Below, one piece after another: positions 1-8,649 of a DNA stretch of 33,886 nucleotides (position 1 is the stretch's first letter; every line of letters begins with the position of its first letter). Location: assembly GCA_902779615.1 (NCBI GenBank), contig CACZCM010000011.1, positions 25,710-59,595 on the forward strand, given 5' to 3'. The translations under genes were made by a program, and so were the position numbers. This DNA is from an uncultured Ruminococcus sp. GTDB lineage: Bacteria; Bacillota; Clostridia; Oscillospirales; Acutalibacteraceae. The notes under the pieces were generated by a model that did not search any database, was not told the origin of the DNA, and was given only the letters and a program-made list of their open reading frames with translations.

Positions 1-81
1 ACCTCGGCGTCGCAGAAGCACCGACCGACGCGGTTGGGAACCGTCCCCGACGGCAGCGGAGACCTCTGCCTTTGGAAACCG

Positions 82-104
82 CAATCTTTTTTGAAAAAAG
101 ATTG
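82..104. repeat. perfect palindrome at left edge
   Basis: Eleven bases (82-92, CAATCTTTTTT) are followed after one G by their exact reverse complement (94-104). It sits in a gene-free stretch (1-231) whose composition resembles the dispersed intergenic repeats of Ruminococcus-like genomes; that resemblance is from memory. Positions 1-80 are GC-rich and show no supported coding frame. The A/T-rich arms could act as a weak bidirectional terminator for a gene beyond the window edge. Confidence 0.5.
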
Positions 105-145
105 ATCAAAAAACTTTAGATAGGGCTTAGTTCATATTTTGTTAA

Positions 146-155
146 CTCGTTCAAA
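146..155 (+). promoter_or_regulatory. CTCGTTCAAA motif upstream of the VanY-like gene promoter
   Basis: This 10-mer ends exactly 26 nt before the -35 box at 182-187. The same motif (CTCRTTCAAA) occurs at the same 26-nt distance from the -35 boxes of the hisZ and M50-protease promoters. The extended match with the copy near 33785 is CTCGTTCAAARGCCGTGG. It could be an activator site centred near -67, but no binding protein is known from this sequence. Confidence 0.4.
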
Positions 156-181
156 AGCCGTGGTAAAATTCAATACAAGTA

Positions 182-210
182 TTGCAAAAAAGTTACAAAT
201 GATATACAAT
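182..210 (+). promoter_or_regulatory. sigma-A-type promoter, VanY-like gene
   Basis: TTGCAA (182-187) and TACAAT (205-210) are separated by exactly 17 nt. Transcription would start near 217, only just ahead of the GGAGG ribosome binding site at 218-222, so the leader would be very short. A weaker alternative is TTGTTA (139-144) with TAAAAT (164-169), spacer 19 nt. Confidence 0.45.
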
Positions 211-231
211 AATAAGCGGAGGTGTATGAAA

Positions 232-1035
232 ATGTCAAAGAAAAACAAGCGGCAAAAAGTCAACCGCAGCTATGACGGGATCGACCGAGAAGAAAGCACG
301 GCAGGTCTGATGGCGCTGCGGGTTTTTGTTGTGATAGTCATTATAGTGTTTATCGCAGGTACGGCAATGCTTTTTGCGTATAATTTCAGCAAGGAAGCGG
401 AAAACGTGACAGTACGCCCCGCTGACATACAAACCGACACTGACGGAGTATATTATCAGATATACGACAGGGACGTATCGGCGGAGCTGCTTCAGTACTA
501 CAGCAAATATTACCCCGCAGCAGAGAATGTCGAACCAAAGCTGACCGAGGCCGAGGGCGTTCGGGTGAATGAGCTGATGGGCGAAAGTCTGAGGAGAATG
601 TGTGAAGCTGCGGCGCATGACGGTATTCGCATTGAGCCGATTCGAGGCTACATGACGCACGAGGAATGTGAGGGGTATTTCAAGTCGCTTGCGCTGCAAT
701 TTGAGGACGAGGGTGACAGTACTCCCGTTGCGCAGAACAAGGCTGCTGATATTTTTCCTCCTGCAAAGGAGAATGAGTACCGCACGGGAATGCTGATAAA
801 GATCTCCGACGAAAGCAGCGATGAATTTGAGATCGGACGTGTATATAAATGGATGTATAAAAATGGCGTAAACTACGGTTTTATCAACCGATATACCGAG
901 GAAAAAGAACCGCTGACGGGTATTTCTGCCGATCTCACCGTATACCGTTTTGTAGGAACGGAAAACGCAAGAAAAATGCGGGAATTCGGAATGTGTCTTG
1001 AGGAATACTCCCAGTATGCGGCAAGCCGCAGCTAA
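232..1035 (+). CDS. membrane-anchored VanY-like (M15) protein, zinc ligands lost
   Basis: A 267-residue protein with a basic N-terminus, one membrane segment (about residues 28-50) and an extracellular part resembling the VanY D-alanyl-D-alanine carboxypeptidase fold (about 110-260). The fold is recognised from YGFINRYTEEKEPLTGI and YRFVG, which match the family pattern of a GFI-R segment followed by a RYVG strand. The family metal motif SxHxxGxAxD reads NEYRTGMLIK here (181-190), so His and Asp are Tyr and Lys. The later ExxH reads DLTV. I infer a pseudoenzyme that may bind peptidoglycan or a partner but not hydrolyse it. Start: the ATG at 232 lies 9 nt after GGAGG (218-222). ATGs at 226 (3 nt from it) and in-frame codons further upstream are less likely. 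The gene stands alone on the plus strand. Confidence 0.72.
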   Translation: MSKKNKRQKVNRSYDGIDREESTAGLMALRVFVVIVIIVFIAGTAMLFAYNFSKEAENVTVRPADIQTDTDGVYYQIYDRDVSAELLQYYSKYYPAAENVEPKLTEAEGVRVNELMGESLRRMCEAAAHDGIRIEPIRGYMTHEECEGYFKSLALQFEDEGDSTPVAQNKAADIFPPAKENEYRTGMLIKISDESSDEFEIGRVYKWMYKNGVNYGFINRYTEEKEPLTGISADLTVYRFVGTENARKMREFGMCLEEYSQYAASRS

Positions 1036-1079
1036 TGCCGTTAGTACTTTATCTTTGCGCGGCTTATTGAGTCAAACCC

Positions 1080-1103
1080 GCCGGCAGATTTCGTCCGGCT
1101 TTA
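1080..1103 (+). terminator. weak terminator-like hairpin after the VanY-like gene
   Basis: GCCGG (1080-1084) pairs with CCGGC (1095-1099) across a 10-nt loop and is followed by TTTAT. The stem is short and the U-tract poor. The rest of the gene-free stretch 1036-1250 shows no supported gene; a GGCGGGGGATTCC segment near 1194 resembles part of the structured element at 29740-29770, but the match is too short to call. Confidence 0.3.
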
Positions 1104-1251
1104 TCGTTAACGAAGTTATCCCCCGCACAATTTTTTCATTCTCCCGACAACCAAGCAGCGGGAACATGATCTGCGGTCATAGACGATTGAAAGGCGGGGG
1201 ATTCCTGCTCATATTACCGTTTTGCCACCATACCTCCGGTATAATATCCGA

Positions 1252-1286
1252 CAAAAAATCCCATCTTCATTTCAAGAAGATGGGAT
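1252..1286 (-). terminator. intrinsic terminator of the his operon
   Basis: On the minus strand an 11-bp perfect stem (1276-1286 with 1258-1268) and a 7-nt loop are followed by six T residues (1253-1258 read as complement). It lies about 100 nt downstream of the hisK stop, in the correct orientation to end the histidine transcript. Confidence 0.85.
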
Positions 1287-1383
1287 AATTCATATTATTA
1301 CTCCGACAATTGAAAGTCGTATTTTATCTTAACAAAATCACGCACCGCAAGAGAAATGAACGCTGCGCTTGTTTGAGGCTCTT

Positions 1384-2214
1384 TCATAATTCGATCGAGC
1401 GGAATTTATCTGCGCCGCAGCTGTTCTCCGTCAGCTCATACCGTTTCTTAAACCCGCACTGCTTGGCGTAGTATTCCATGTCCTCAAGCTTATAATTTAC
1501 CGTGTCTGCGCTGTGAGAATCGCTCGACAACGTGATCCTGCCGCCGCATTTGCAGATATACCTTAATATATCATCATGCGGATACGGATAGTCTGTGTAC
1601 CCTCTCGACATTGCGCCCGTATTGATCTCGAATATCATGCCCTGAGCTGCAAGCTTGTCAACCGCAGCTTTGAATGACGATATATACTCACCGGAATTGC
1701 GGTCGAACAGCTCGCCGGTGCGGTTGAATTTTTCGCATAGATCAATGTGCCCCACAATATCGCAGCCGGTTTTATCGTGAATTCTCGACACAAGACTGTA
1801 ATACTCACACAAAAAAGCGTAAATGTCGCCGCCGTACAATTCATGCACAGCGCGCTCGATGTCATCTCTCGTTTCGTCAACAGGAGTAAATACGCCAGAC
1901 TTTTCAACATAATGAACCGAGCCGATCAAATAATCAGTCGTGATAGTCGGTTCAACAGAAAAATAATCCTGCTCCAGTCCGAGAAAAATTCCAAGGCTAC
2001 CCTTATACTTTTCCCTCGCTACAAGCACCGCGCCGCGATAATTTTCGTAATCATCAAGCTTCATGCAATAAGACGTGTCGTGCGGAGTGAAGGCGTGCGA
2101 CGAAAAACCGAGCGACGAAAGACCTGATTTGATCGCTGCCTGAGCCATTTCTTCAACCGTATTATTGCCATCACAGAACGTTGTATGCGTATGAAGATTC
2201 TGACCCGTATACAT
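1384..2214 (-). CDS. hisK: histidinol-phosphatase, PHP family
   Basis: Dephosphorylates histidinol phosphate to histidinol, the penultimate intermediate before HisD. It belongs to the PHP (HisJ/HisK) phosphoesterase family: N-terminal HTH metal motif (NLHTHTTFCDG), a second His in GFSSHAF, VGHIDL mid-protein and a DSHSAD motif near the C-terminus. The length (276 aa) is normal. It is the last gene of the operon. The upstream hisIE stop overlaps the start region: the ATG at 2214 shares one base with TGA, and a GTG at 2217 would overlap it as GTGA, so translation is probably coupled. I chose ATG because AAGGA lies about 9 nt ahead of it. The presence of this gene explains why hisB is the short monofunctional form. 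Confidence 0.92.
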   Translation of the reverse strand: MYTGQNLHTHTTFCDGNNTVEEMAQAAIKSGLSSLGFSSHAFTPHDTSYCMKLDDYENYRGAVLVAREKYKGSLGIFLGLEQDYFSVEPTITTDYLIGSVHYVEKSGVFTPVDETRDDIERAVHELYGGDIYAFLCEYYSLVSRIHDKTGCDIVGHIDLCEKFNRTGELFDRNSGEYISSFKAAVDKLAAQGMIFEINTGAMSRGYTDYPYPHDDILRYICKCGGRITLSSDSHSADTVNYKLEDMEYYAKQCGFKKRYELTENSCGADKFRSIEL

Positions 2215-2879
2215 CACTGATCGTCCTTATCGGAAGCCATTTTCTCCTGCTTGACCTTGTGGTCGATAACGTGGCGCGAAGCAAGCTCCGTCATAACATC
2301 ATCGATCGTGATACCCATTTCGATCATCATAACCATAACGTGGTACGTCAGGTCGGCGATCTCATAAATCGTTTCCTTCTTGTCATTGTCCTTTGCGGCG
2401 ATAATGACTTCGGTGGATTCCTCGCCGACTTTTTTCAATATTTTGTCGATACCCTTCTCAAAAAGGTAGCTCGTGTAGGAGCCTTCCTTCATCTCGGTTT
2501 TTCTGCCGACAAGCATCTCCATCAAGGCTTCAAGCGAGAATGCGCTAAGTGTATCGCTAACATAAACATCATCGTTGAAGCATGAGTCCGTACCCAAATG
2601 ACAAGCGGGACCGTCTTTCAGCACATAAACGGTCAGCGCGTCACGGTCGCAGTCTGTCTGAATGTTCACAATATGCTGGAAGTTGCCCGATGTTTCGCCC
2701 TTGCGCCAAAGTTCCTGTCTTGAACGCGACCAAAAGCAGGTCTTGCCCTCTTTGATCGAAATTTCGAGACTTTCTTTATTCATATATGCAACGGTCAGGA
2801 CTTTTTTGCTCACTGCATCGATAACAACAGCGGGAATAAGCCCTTTTTCGTCGAATTTCAGATTATCTATATCTATCAT
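2214..2879 (-). CDS. hisIE: bifunctional phosphoribosyl-AMP cyclohydrolase / phosphoribosyl-ATP pyrophosphatase
   Basis: Catalyses steps 2 and 3 of histidine synthesis: pyrophosphate removal from PR-ATP (HisE half) and ring opening of PR-AMP (HisI half). The HisI half occupies roughly residues 1-110, with [15 protein letters not shown] and the zinc-binding cysteines in TDCDRDAL and CHLGTDSCF. The HisE half (about 120-221) has GKGxxK-like and [12 protein letters not shown] motifs. Length is 221 aa. The start is set at ATG 2879: GAGGTGA lies about 7 nt upstream, and the earlier in-frame GTG (2888) is inside that ribosome binding site. It follows hisF by 21 nt and its stop overlaps the hisK start. 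Confidence 0.94.
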   Translation of the reverse strand: MIDIDNLKFDEKGLIPAVVIDAVSKKVLTVAYMNKESLEISIKEGKTCFWSRSRQELWRKGETSGNFQHIVNIQTDCDRDALTVYVLKDGPACHLGTDSCFNDDVYVSDTLSAFSLEALMEMLVGRKTEMKEGSYTSYLFEKGIDKILKKVGEESTEVIIAAKDNDKKETIYEIADLTYHVMVMMIEMGITIDDVMTELASRHVIDHKVKQEKMASDKDDQ

Positions 2880-2900
2880 TATAATCACCTCAGTAATAAT

Positions 2901-3659
2901 TTACAAACGAACATTGATCCTGTTATCGGCAAGCTCTTTTTTCAGCGTTTTGATCTCAACCTCGCCGAAGTGAAAAATTGACGCCGCAAGACCCGCATCA
3001 ACCTCGGGCAGCGTTTTGAACAGTGTAACGAAATCCTCGATGCAGCCCGCGCCGCCCGACGCGATAACCGGAACTCTTGCGATATCGCACACAGCTTTCA
3101 GCATCTCAAGGTCGAACCCTTTCTTCACGCCGTCAGTATCCATCGAATTCAGCACGATCTCGCCCGCACCGGAATCCTGCCCGTGCTTTATCCACTCGAT
3201 AGCGTCCAGCCCGGTATCCTCTCTGCCGCCCTTAGCGAACACATGGAACTTGCCGTCAACGCGCTTTACGTCCACCGACAGCACGACGCACTGATCGCCG
3301 TAACGCTTTGCGGCGTCACCGATTATCTTTGGATCGCGAATCGCGCCCGAATTCACGCTCACCTTATCCGCGCCGCATTTCAGCACACGATCGAAATCAT
3401 CGAGCGTATTGATTCCTCCGCCCACTGTCAGCGGAATGAACACAGAACTTGCGGCTTCGCACAGAATATCGGTAAAGATACCTCTCCCCTCAGCCGAAGC
3501 CGTGATGTCGTAAAACACAAGCTCATCTGCGCCGCAGTCGGAGTAATATTTTGCAAGCTCCACCGGCGAATTTACATCGGCAAGCCCCTTAAAATTGACG
3601 CCCTTCACTACCCTGCCGTTTTTAACGTCAAGGCACGGAATAATTCTCTTTGTTATCAT
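2901..3659 (-). CDS. hisF: imidazole glycerol phosphate synthase cyclase subunit
   Basis: With HisH it converts PRFAR and ammonia from glutamine to imidazole glycerol phosphate and AICAR. It is a (beta/alpha)8 barrel of 252 aa. The two catalytic aspartates are present at D11 (IIPCLDVKNGRVVKG) and D130 (VVLSVDVKR), matching the family numbering, together with the phosphate-binding segments LTVGGGI and IASGGAG. Its ATG overlaps the hisA stop by 4 nt (ATGA), and GAGGTGAG lies just upstream within hisA. Confidence 0.97.
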   Translation of the reverse strand: MITKRIIPCLDVKNGRVVKGVNFKGLADVNSPVELAKYYSDCGADELVFYDITASAEGRGIFTDILCEAASSVFIPLTVGGGINTLDDFDRVLKCGADKVSVNSGAIRDPKIIGDAAKRYGDQCVVLSVDVKRVDGKFHVFAKGGREDTGLDAIEWIKHGQDSGAGEIVLNSMDTDGVKKGFDLEMLKAVCDIARVPVIASGGAGCIEDFVTLFKTLPEVDAGLAASIFHFGEVEIKTLKKELADNRINVRL

Positions 3660-4378
3660 ACGCTCACCTCTGCCGCTTTTATCGCCTGCGCAAGATCGAC
3701 TGCGCCCGTGTAGAGTGCTTTACCCAAAATTGCGCCGTACATATTCATTTTAGCAAGAGTTTTCACGCTCTCCAAGTCGGACACGCCGCCCGAAGCAACG
3801 ATATCCATAGTAAATCTCTCCGACATACGTTTATACAACTCGATATTTGTACCAGACATTACACCGTCTTTCGATATATCGGTACAAATAACCGTTTTAA
3901 CTCCAAGGTTTTGAAGCTTCTCACAGAACTCAAAGCAGCCGAGTTTTGATGTTTCAGTCCAACCCTTAATTGCGACAAACCCATCTTTGATATCGACACC
4001 GACAGCAACACGATCTCCGTATTTTGCAATTGCAGCTTTCAGAAAATCCTCATCGGTAACGGCAGCCGTGCCGAGAATGACCCTCATCACGCCGAGATTG
4101 AGGTATTTTTCAATCGATTCCATAGAGCGGATACCGCCGCCGATCTCAGCTTTAAGACCGCTCTCTGAAACGATTTTTGCAACAACGTCAAGATTGGCAT
4201 TCGAACCATCTCTTGCGCCGTCAAGATCGACGATATGAATGTACTGCGCGCCTGCGCTTACAAACGATTTTGCAACATCAACAGGCGAATTGCTGTAAAC
4301 GGTTTTTTGTGAATAATCGCCTTTGAACAAGCGCACGGCACAGCCGTCGATGAGATCAATTGCAGGAAATATTTTCAT
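3656..4378 (-). CDS. hisA: ProFAR isomerase
   Basis: Isomerises ProFAR to PRFAR, the substrate of HisF. It is a 240-residue barrel with the two half-barrel aspartates D8 (FPAIDLIDG) and D129 (VGVDIKDG) and the phosphate sites EIGGGIR and VASGGV. The start is the ATG at 4378, which has GAAAGGGAT about 8 nt upstream and gives the typical MKIFPAIDL N-terminus. A TTG at 4399 would add seven atypical residues and is rejected. A 48-nt gap separates it from hisH, the longest internal gap in the operon. Confidence 0.96.
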   Translation of the reverse strand: MKIFPAIDLIDGCAVRLFKGDYSQKTVYSNSPVDVAKSFVSAGAQYIHIVDLDGARDGSNANLDVVAKIVSESGLKAEIGGGIRSMESIEKYLNLGVMRVILGTAAVTDEDFLKAAIAKYGDRVAVGVDIKDGFVAIKGWTETSKLGCFEFCEKLQNLGVKTVICTDISKDGVMSGTNIELYKRMSERFTMDIVASGGVSDLESVKTLAKMNMYGAILGKALYTGAVDLAQAIKAAEVSV

Positions 4379-4426
4379 ATCGTAAATCCCTTTCAACAAT
4401 AATATTTATATTCAGAACAAACAACT

Positions 4427-5044
4427 TTATTTCATCTCGCAAAATGCCCTGAGTATTTTCAGTCCCACTTCACCGCTCTTCTCCGGGTGGAACTGCGTGC
4501 CGTAAACATTGCCGCTCCCTACTGCCGCAGTTACGTCAAAGCCGTATTCGGTCACCGCAAGCAGCGACTTGTCACATTCCGCGCCGTAATACGAATGTAC
4601 AAAATATACACAGTCTCCGTCATTTGTGTACTTAAACAGCGGACAATCTTTCTTTACTATTCTGAGCGCGTTCCAGCCTATCTGCGGAATCTTATACTTT
4701 TTCGTGTCAACACGCTCCGATATCGGTCGAATGCTGCCCTCGATAAAGCCTAAACCCTTGTGCTCGCCGTACTCATAACTACGCTCAAAAAGCAGCTGCA
4801 TTCCAAGACATATACCAAGAATCGGCTTGCCCGCAGCGGCAGCATCTTTGAGCACGTCCGCCATACCGCTGTCAAAAAGCTTCTTTGCAGCGTCACCGAA
4901 TGCGCCGACGCCGGGGAGAATTATTCTGTCGGCATTCATGATCTCATCGGGGTCATTAGTCACGACCGCCTTTTCGCCGATATACGCAAACGAGCTTTTC
5001 AGCGAAAACAAATTGCCTACGCCGTAATCAATTATCGCCGTCAT
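4427..5044 (-). CDS. hisH: imidazole glycerol phosphate synthase glutamine amidotransferase subunit
   Basis: Class I glutaminase that supplies ammonia to HisF. The catalytic triad is visible: nucleophile C79 in GICLGMQ, and H186 and E188 in GTQFHPEKS. The oxyanion segment PGVGAFGD is also present. Length is 205 aa, normal for the family. The hisB stop codon (TAA) directly abuts the ATG of this gene with no spacer. hisH and hisF are separated by hisA, the usual arrangement. Confidence 0.96.
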   Translation of the reverse strand: MTAIIDYGVGNLFSLKSSFAYIGEKAVVTNDPDEIMNADRIILPGVGAFGDAAKKLFDSGMADVLKDAAAAGKPILGICLGMQLLFERSYEYGEHKGLGFIEGSIRPISERVDTKKYKIPQIGWNALRIVKKDCPLFKYTNDGDCVYFVHSYYGAECDKSLLAVTEYGFDVTAAVGSGNVYGTQFHPEKSGEVGLKILRAFCEMK

Positions 5045-5632
5045 TTACAGCACTCCCTTCGTTGAAGGAATCTCTTCCCTGAACCTTTCGTCGATCGCCG
5101 CCGCCGTCTTCATCGTCCTTCCGAACGCCTTAAACATACCCTCGGCGATGTGGTGCGAGTTCTTTCCGCAAATTTTTCTGATATGAAGCGTGACGCTGCT
5201 TGTGCGCACAAACGCCGCAAAGAACTCCTCCACAAGCTCGGTATCGAACGTACCGATCTTCTCGCTCGTAAATTCGCCCTCGAATCCGAGGAACGCCCTG
5301 CCCGATATATCAACGGCACACAAAATCAGCGTTTCGTCCATCGGCAGCGTAACATCGGCGTAACGGTTTATCCCTCGCATATCGCCCAAAGCTTCGCGAA
5401 ACGCCTGCCCCAAGCAAATTCCGATGTCCTCAACAGAATGATGATCGTCAACGTATGTATCGCCGTCGCATTTTACGGTAAGATCGAATCTTCCGTGACG
5501 AGAAAAAAGAGTGAGCATGTGATCGAGAAATCCGACGCCCGTATCGATATCGGACTTTCCGCTGCCGTCAAGATTCAGCGACAGAGAAATTTTCGTTTCA
5601 GCCGTTTCACGCTCGATATGTGACTGCCGCAT
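5045..5632 (-). CDS. hisB: imidazoleglycerol-phosphate dehydratase
   Basis: Dehydrates imidazole glycerol phosphate to imidazole acetol phosphate, using manganese. The two diagnostic His clusters are present: HHSVED (64-69) and SHHIAEGMFKAFGR (from about 159). The N-terminal FLDHML motif is at 35-40. At 195 aa this is the monofunctional form without the phosphatase domain of enterobacterial HisB; that activity is supplied by hisK. The ATG follows the hisC stop after 2 nt. Confidence 0.96.
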   Translation of the reverse strand: MRQSHIERETAETKISLSLNLDGSGKSDIDTGVGFLDHMLTLFSRHGRFDLTVKCDGDTYVDDHHSVEDIGICLGQAFREALGDMRGINRYADVTLPMDETLILCAVDISGRAFLGFEGEFTSEKIGTFDTELVEEFFAAFVRTSSVTLHIRKICGKNSHHIAEGMFKAFGRTMKTAAAIDERFREEIPSTKGVL

Positions 5633-5634
5633 AA

Positions 5635-6699
5635 TTACACCTCGCTCAGAATTTTTTCCGTTTTCTCGAACAGCACGTCCATCTGCGCCCTCGTGCCAAC
5701 CGTGATCCTAACATAATCGGTAATTTTTTGGTCGGAAAAATGACGCACCAGCACGCCGTTTTCTTTCAGTTTCAAATAGTAATCCTCACCGCTGATCTTA
5801 TCATTGCGCGCAAAGATAAAATTGGCGTCGCTGTCGAGATATTCGAATCCCAGTTCCGAAAGTCTGCGCTTTGCATACTCTCTCGTTTCGGCTACAGTTT
5901 TGCAGCAATTGTTGTAGTATTCGCTGTCGTCTATCGCAGCCGCGCCCGCCAAAAGCGTAAGGCGGTTTATATTGTACGGATTTGTCGAATATTTTATTCT
6001 GTTAAGATCATCGATAACCGCCTTTGACGAGATCGCAAAACCGAGCCTTGCTCCCGCCATAGACCTCGATTTCGAATATGTACGAACGATCAAAAGGTTA
6101 TCATACTTTTTCAGAAGAGGCAGGCAGGTCAGCCCGCCGAAATCTATGTACGCTTCGTCGATCAAAACCACATTGTCGGGATTGCTCACAAGAATTTTCT
6201 CGATATCATCAAGCGATATCGAAAGCCCCGTAGGCGCGTTCGGGTTAGCAATAACTACCGTTTTATTAACATTCAGATAATCGTTCACATCGATCGTGAA
6301 GTCGCTCTTGAGAGCAGCCTGCGTGTAATCCACGTTGTACAAATCGCCGTAGACCTTATAAAAGCCATACGAAATATTCGGGAACACCGCGCCGGTCTGT
6401 TCGCCACAAAACGCCATAAACGCAAACGACAATATTTCGTCAGAGCCGTTCGATACAAAAATGTTCTCGTACTCAACGCCGTAATACTCGGCTAACTTCA
6501 GCTTCAGCTCCCTGCACTCCGGGTCGGGATACAGATTGAGCTTTTCGATCTGCTCTGCGCTTATGCTGTCAACAACCTTTTTTGACGCAGGATACGGCGA
6601 TTCATTTGTATTGAGCTTTACGTATTTCATGTCGCGCGGCTGCTCACCGGGAGTGTACGCTTCAAGAGATTTGTATTTATCTATCAAAAATTTACTCAT
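5635..6699 (-). CDS. hisC: histidinol-phosphate aminotransferase
   Basis: PLP-dependent fold-type I aminotransferase of 354 aa that converts imidazole acetol phosphate to histidinol phosphate with glutamate as donor. Visible motifs: substrate loop KLNTNESPYP (28-37), NPNAPTG (152-158), DEAY (181-184), PLP-binding lysine K210 in RTYSKSRSMAG and an ARLGF phosphate-binding Arg. It starts 12 nt after the hisD stop. The position inside the operon supports HisC rather than an aromatic aminotransferase. Confidence 0.95.
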   Translation of the reverse strand: MSKFLIDKYKSLEAYTPGEQPRDMKYVKLNTNESPYPASKKVVDSISAEQIEKLNLYPDPECRELKLKLAEYYGVEYENIFVSNGSDEILSFAFMAFCGEQTGAVFPNISYGFYKVYGDLYNVDYTQAALKSDFTIDVNDYLNVNKTVVIANPNAPTGLSISLDDIEKILVSNPDNVVLIDEAYIDFGGLTCLPLLKKYDNLLIVRTYSKSRSMAGARLGFAISSKAVIDDLNRIKYSTNPYNINRLTLLAGAAAIDDSEYYNNCCKTVAETREYAKRRLSELGFEYLDSDANFIFARNDKISGEDYYLKLKENGVLVRHFSDQKITDYVRITVGTRAQMDVLFEKTEKILSEV

Positions 6700-6711
6700 T
6701 TTCAGCAGACC

Positions 6712-7998
6712 TTACTCATTATTATTTTTTCTTGCGACTGCGCTTCTTGCGTGAGCCTCAAGCTGCTCCTTGCGTGCAAAATATGCGACCTTATCTGCAA
6801 CAGCGTCAAGGGCATTTTCGGTAAAATATGTAAACTGCGACTTCTTCACATAATCATCGACCGACAAAGGACTTGAAAAACGCGACGTGCCGTTTGTGGG
6901 CAATGTGTGATTTGGTCCCGCGAAATAATCGCCGAGCGGTTCGGGACAATTCTTTCCAAGAAAAATACTGCCGGCATTTTTTACGTCGTTGAGATAATCG
7001 AAGGGATTGTCAACGCAGATTTGAAGGTGCTCGGGGGCGATCAAATTTGCGATCTCCACCGCCCTGTCAAGCGTATCGGCAACGATTATCATACCGTTAT
7101 TGTCTATGGACGCTCTTGCGATCTCCTGCCGCGGAAGAACGGCAAGCTGCTTTTCGATATTCTCGGCAACCTCGCAAGCAAATTTCTCATCTGTCGTAAC
7201 GAGAACGGCAGACGCAAGCTTATCGTGTTCCGCCTGCGAAAGCATATCCGCAGCGATCACAACGGGGTCGTTCGTATTGTCGGCGATAACGCAAATATCA
7301 CTCGGACCTGCGATCATATCTATACCGACCTTACCGAAAACCTGCTTCTTCGCCTCTGCAACAAAAGCGTTTCCGGGGCCGACTATCTTATCAACACCGG
7401 GGATACTCTCCGTACCGTATGCAAGAGCCGCCACAGCCTGCGCGCCGCCAACCTTGAAGATTCTGCCAACGCCTGCGATCTTAGCTGCGGCAAGAATTAC
7501 CGGATTAACCTTGCCCTCACGGTTCGGAGGAGTAGTCATGACTATCTCGGAGACACCCGCAATGACAGCCGGAATGACCGTCATCAAGACCGTAGACGGC
7601 AGCGGCGCAGTACCGCCCGGCACATACACGCCAACCTTCTCAATAGGAATTATCTTCTGCCCCAAAACAACGCCGTTTTTGTCATTGACAACAAAATTAT
7701 TCCTGATCTGTCTTTTGTGGAACTCGTAAATATTCTCTTTGGCTTCCTTGAGAATATCGATAAATTTATCGTCAACAGCATTGAAAGCCTCGGCGACCTC
7801 CTCATCGGTCACCTCAAAGCTATCAAGCTCCGTTTTATCAAATTTCAAACTGTATTCTTTAAGCGCACTGTCACCGTTTGTGCGAACATTTTCGATGATA
7901 CCGGAAACGATCTGCTCGATCTCGCCGCTTGTTTTGTTCAGATCACGGCTTATTATCTCGCTGATCGGATCCGTATTGTCGTTATAGACCCTTATCAT
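6712..7998 (-). CDS. hisD: histidinol dehydrogenase
   Basis: Zinc- and NAD-dependent enzyme that oxidises histidinol to histidine in two steps. The 428-residue protein retains all key residues: zinc ligands Q255 and H258 (SQAEH), D357 (GDYFAGPNH) and H416 (LEAH), and the catalytic pair E323-H324 (APEH). Those positions agree closely with the well-studied E. coli enzyme. AAGGAAGG upstream of the ATG gives a ribosome binding site. Three nucleotides separate it from hisG. Confidence 0.97.
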   Translation of the reverse strand: MIRVYNDNTDPISEIISRDLNKTSGEIEQIVSGIIENVRTNGDSALKEYSLKFDKTELDSFEVTDEEVAEAFNAVDDKFIDILKEAKENIYEFHKRQIRNNFVVNDKNGVVLGQKIIPIEKVGVYVPGGTAPLPSTVLMTVIPAVIAGVSEIVMTTPPNREGKVNPVILAAAKIAGVGRIFKVGGAQAVAALAYGTESIPGVDKIVGPGNAFVAEAKKQVFGKVGIDMIAGPSDICVIADNTNDPVVIAADMLSQAEHDKLASAVLVTTDEKFACEVAENIEKQLAVLPRQEIARASIDNNGMIIVADTLDRAVEIANLIAPEHLQICVDNPFDYLNDVKNAGSIFLGKNCPEPLGDYFAGPNHTLPTNGTSRFSSPLSVDDYVKKSQFTYFTENALDAVADKVAYFARKEQLEAHARSAVARKNNNE

Positions 7999-8001
7999 CG
8001 T

Positions 8002-8649
8002 CTATCCTTCCTTTCTCAACTCGCTGCAAAGCTGCTCAATCTTTCTTTCGAGCGAAGTGATTTCTTTATGCTTAAATTTGTAGCTCACTTTATTTGCGAT
8101 AAGCCTTGCGCTGATAGGCACGATCGTTTCGATCGGTTCAAGATTATTCTCCCTAAGCGTAGTGCCTGTTTCGACAATATCGACAATAACGTCCGTCATT
8201 TTCAGCACGGGCGCGATCTCGATAGAACCGTTGAGCTTAACAATATCGATATCTCTGCCCTTTTTCGCATAGTAATTTCCCGCAATATTAGGGAATTTTG
8301 TCGCAACTCTAAGCGTGCGCTCGGTATTGTCCCTAAAGCCCTTGCACGCAGCCACAGCCATTCGACATTTGCCAATATCGAGATCGTAAAGCTCATACAC
8401 ATCAGGCTCGTACTCAAGCAGAATGTCCTTGCCGGCTACGCCGATATCAGCAGCCCCTCTCTCAACATATATCGACACGTCCGATGGCTTCACCCAAAAA
8501 TAGCGAACTCCGACGGCTTCATTTTCAAAAATAAGCTTTCTGTTCTGCTCGTGGATAGCGGGGCAGTCGTAACCCGCCTTTTCGAAAATATCGAGAACCT
8601 TCTCGCCGAGTCTGCCCTTCGGCAGCGCGACATTAAGCATTGTTTTCAA
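8002..8649 (-). CDS. hisG: ATP phosphoribosyltransferase, short form catalytic subunit
   Basis: First step of the pathway: condenses ATP and PRPP. At 215 aa it lacks the C-terminal allosteric domain of long HisG, so it must work with the HisZ subunit encoded just upstream. Typical segments are ALPKGRLGEKV, VSIYVERGAADIGVAGKD and the PRPP loop DVIVDIVETGTTLREN. Start choice is unusual: a TTG at 8649 lies 9 nt after GGAGG, whereas the ATG at 8640 lies 18 nt away. I prefer TTG. Either start lies inside the 3' end of hisZ (17 or 8 nt overlap), suggesting translational coupling of the two subunits. Confidence 0.94.
   Translation of the reverse strand: MKTMLNVALPKGRLGEKVLDIFEKAGYDCPAIHEQNRKLIFENEAVGVRYFWVKPSDVSIYVERGAADIGVAGKDILLEYEPDVYELYDLDIGKCRMAVAACKGFRDNTERTLRVATKFPNIAGNYYAKKGRDIDIVKLNGSIEIAPVLKMTDVIVDIVETGTTLRENNLEPIETIVPISARLIANKVSYKFKHKEITSLERKIEQLCSELRKEG

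Noticed and set aside
998-1288. 96-codon frame after the VanY-like gene
   Set aside because: It overlaps the VanY-like 3' end and runs through the his operon terminator, with no ribosome binding site.
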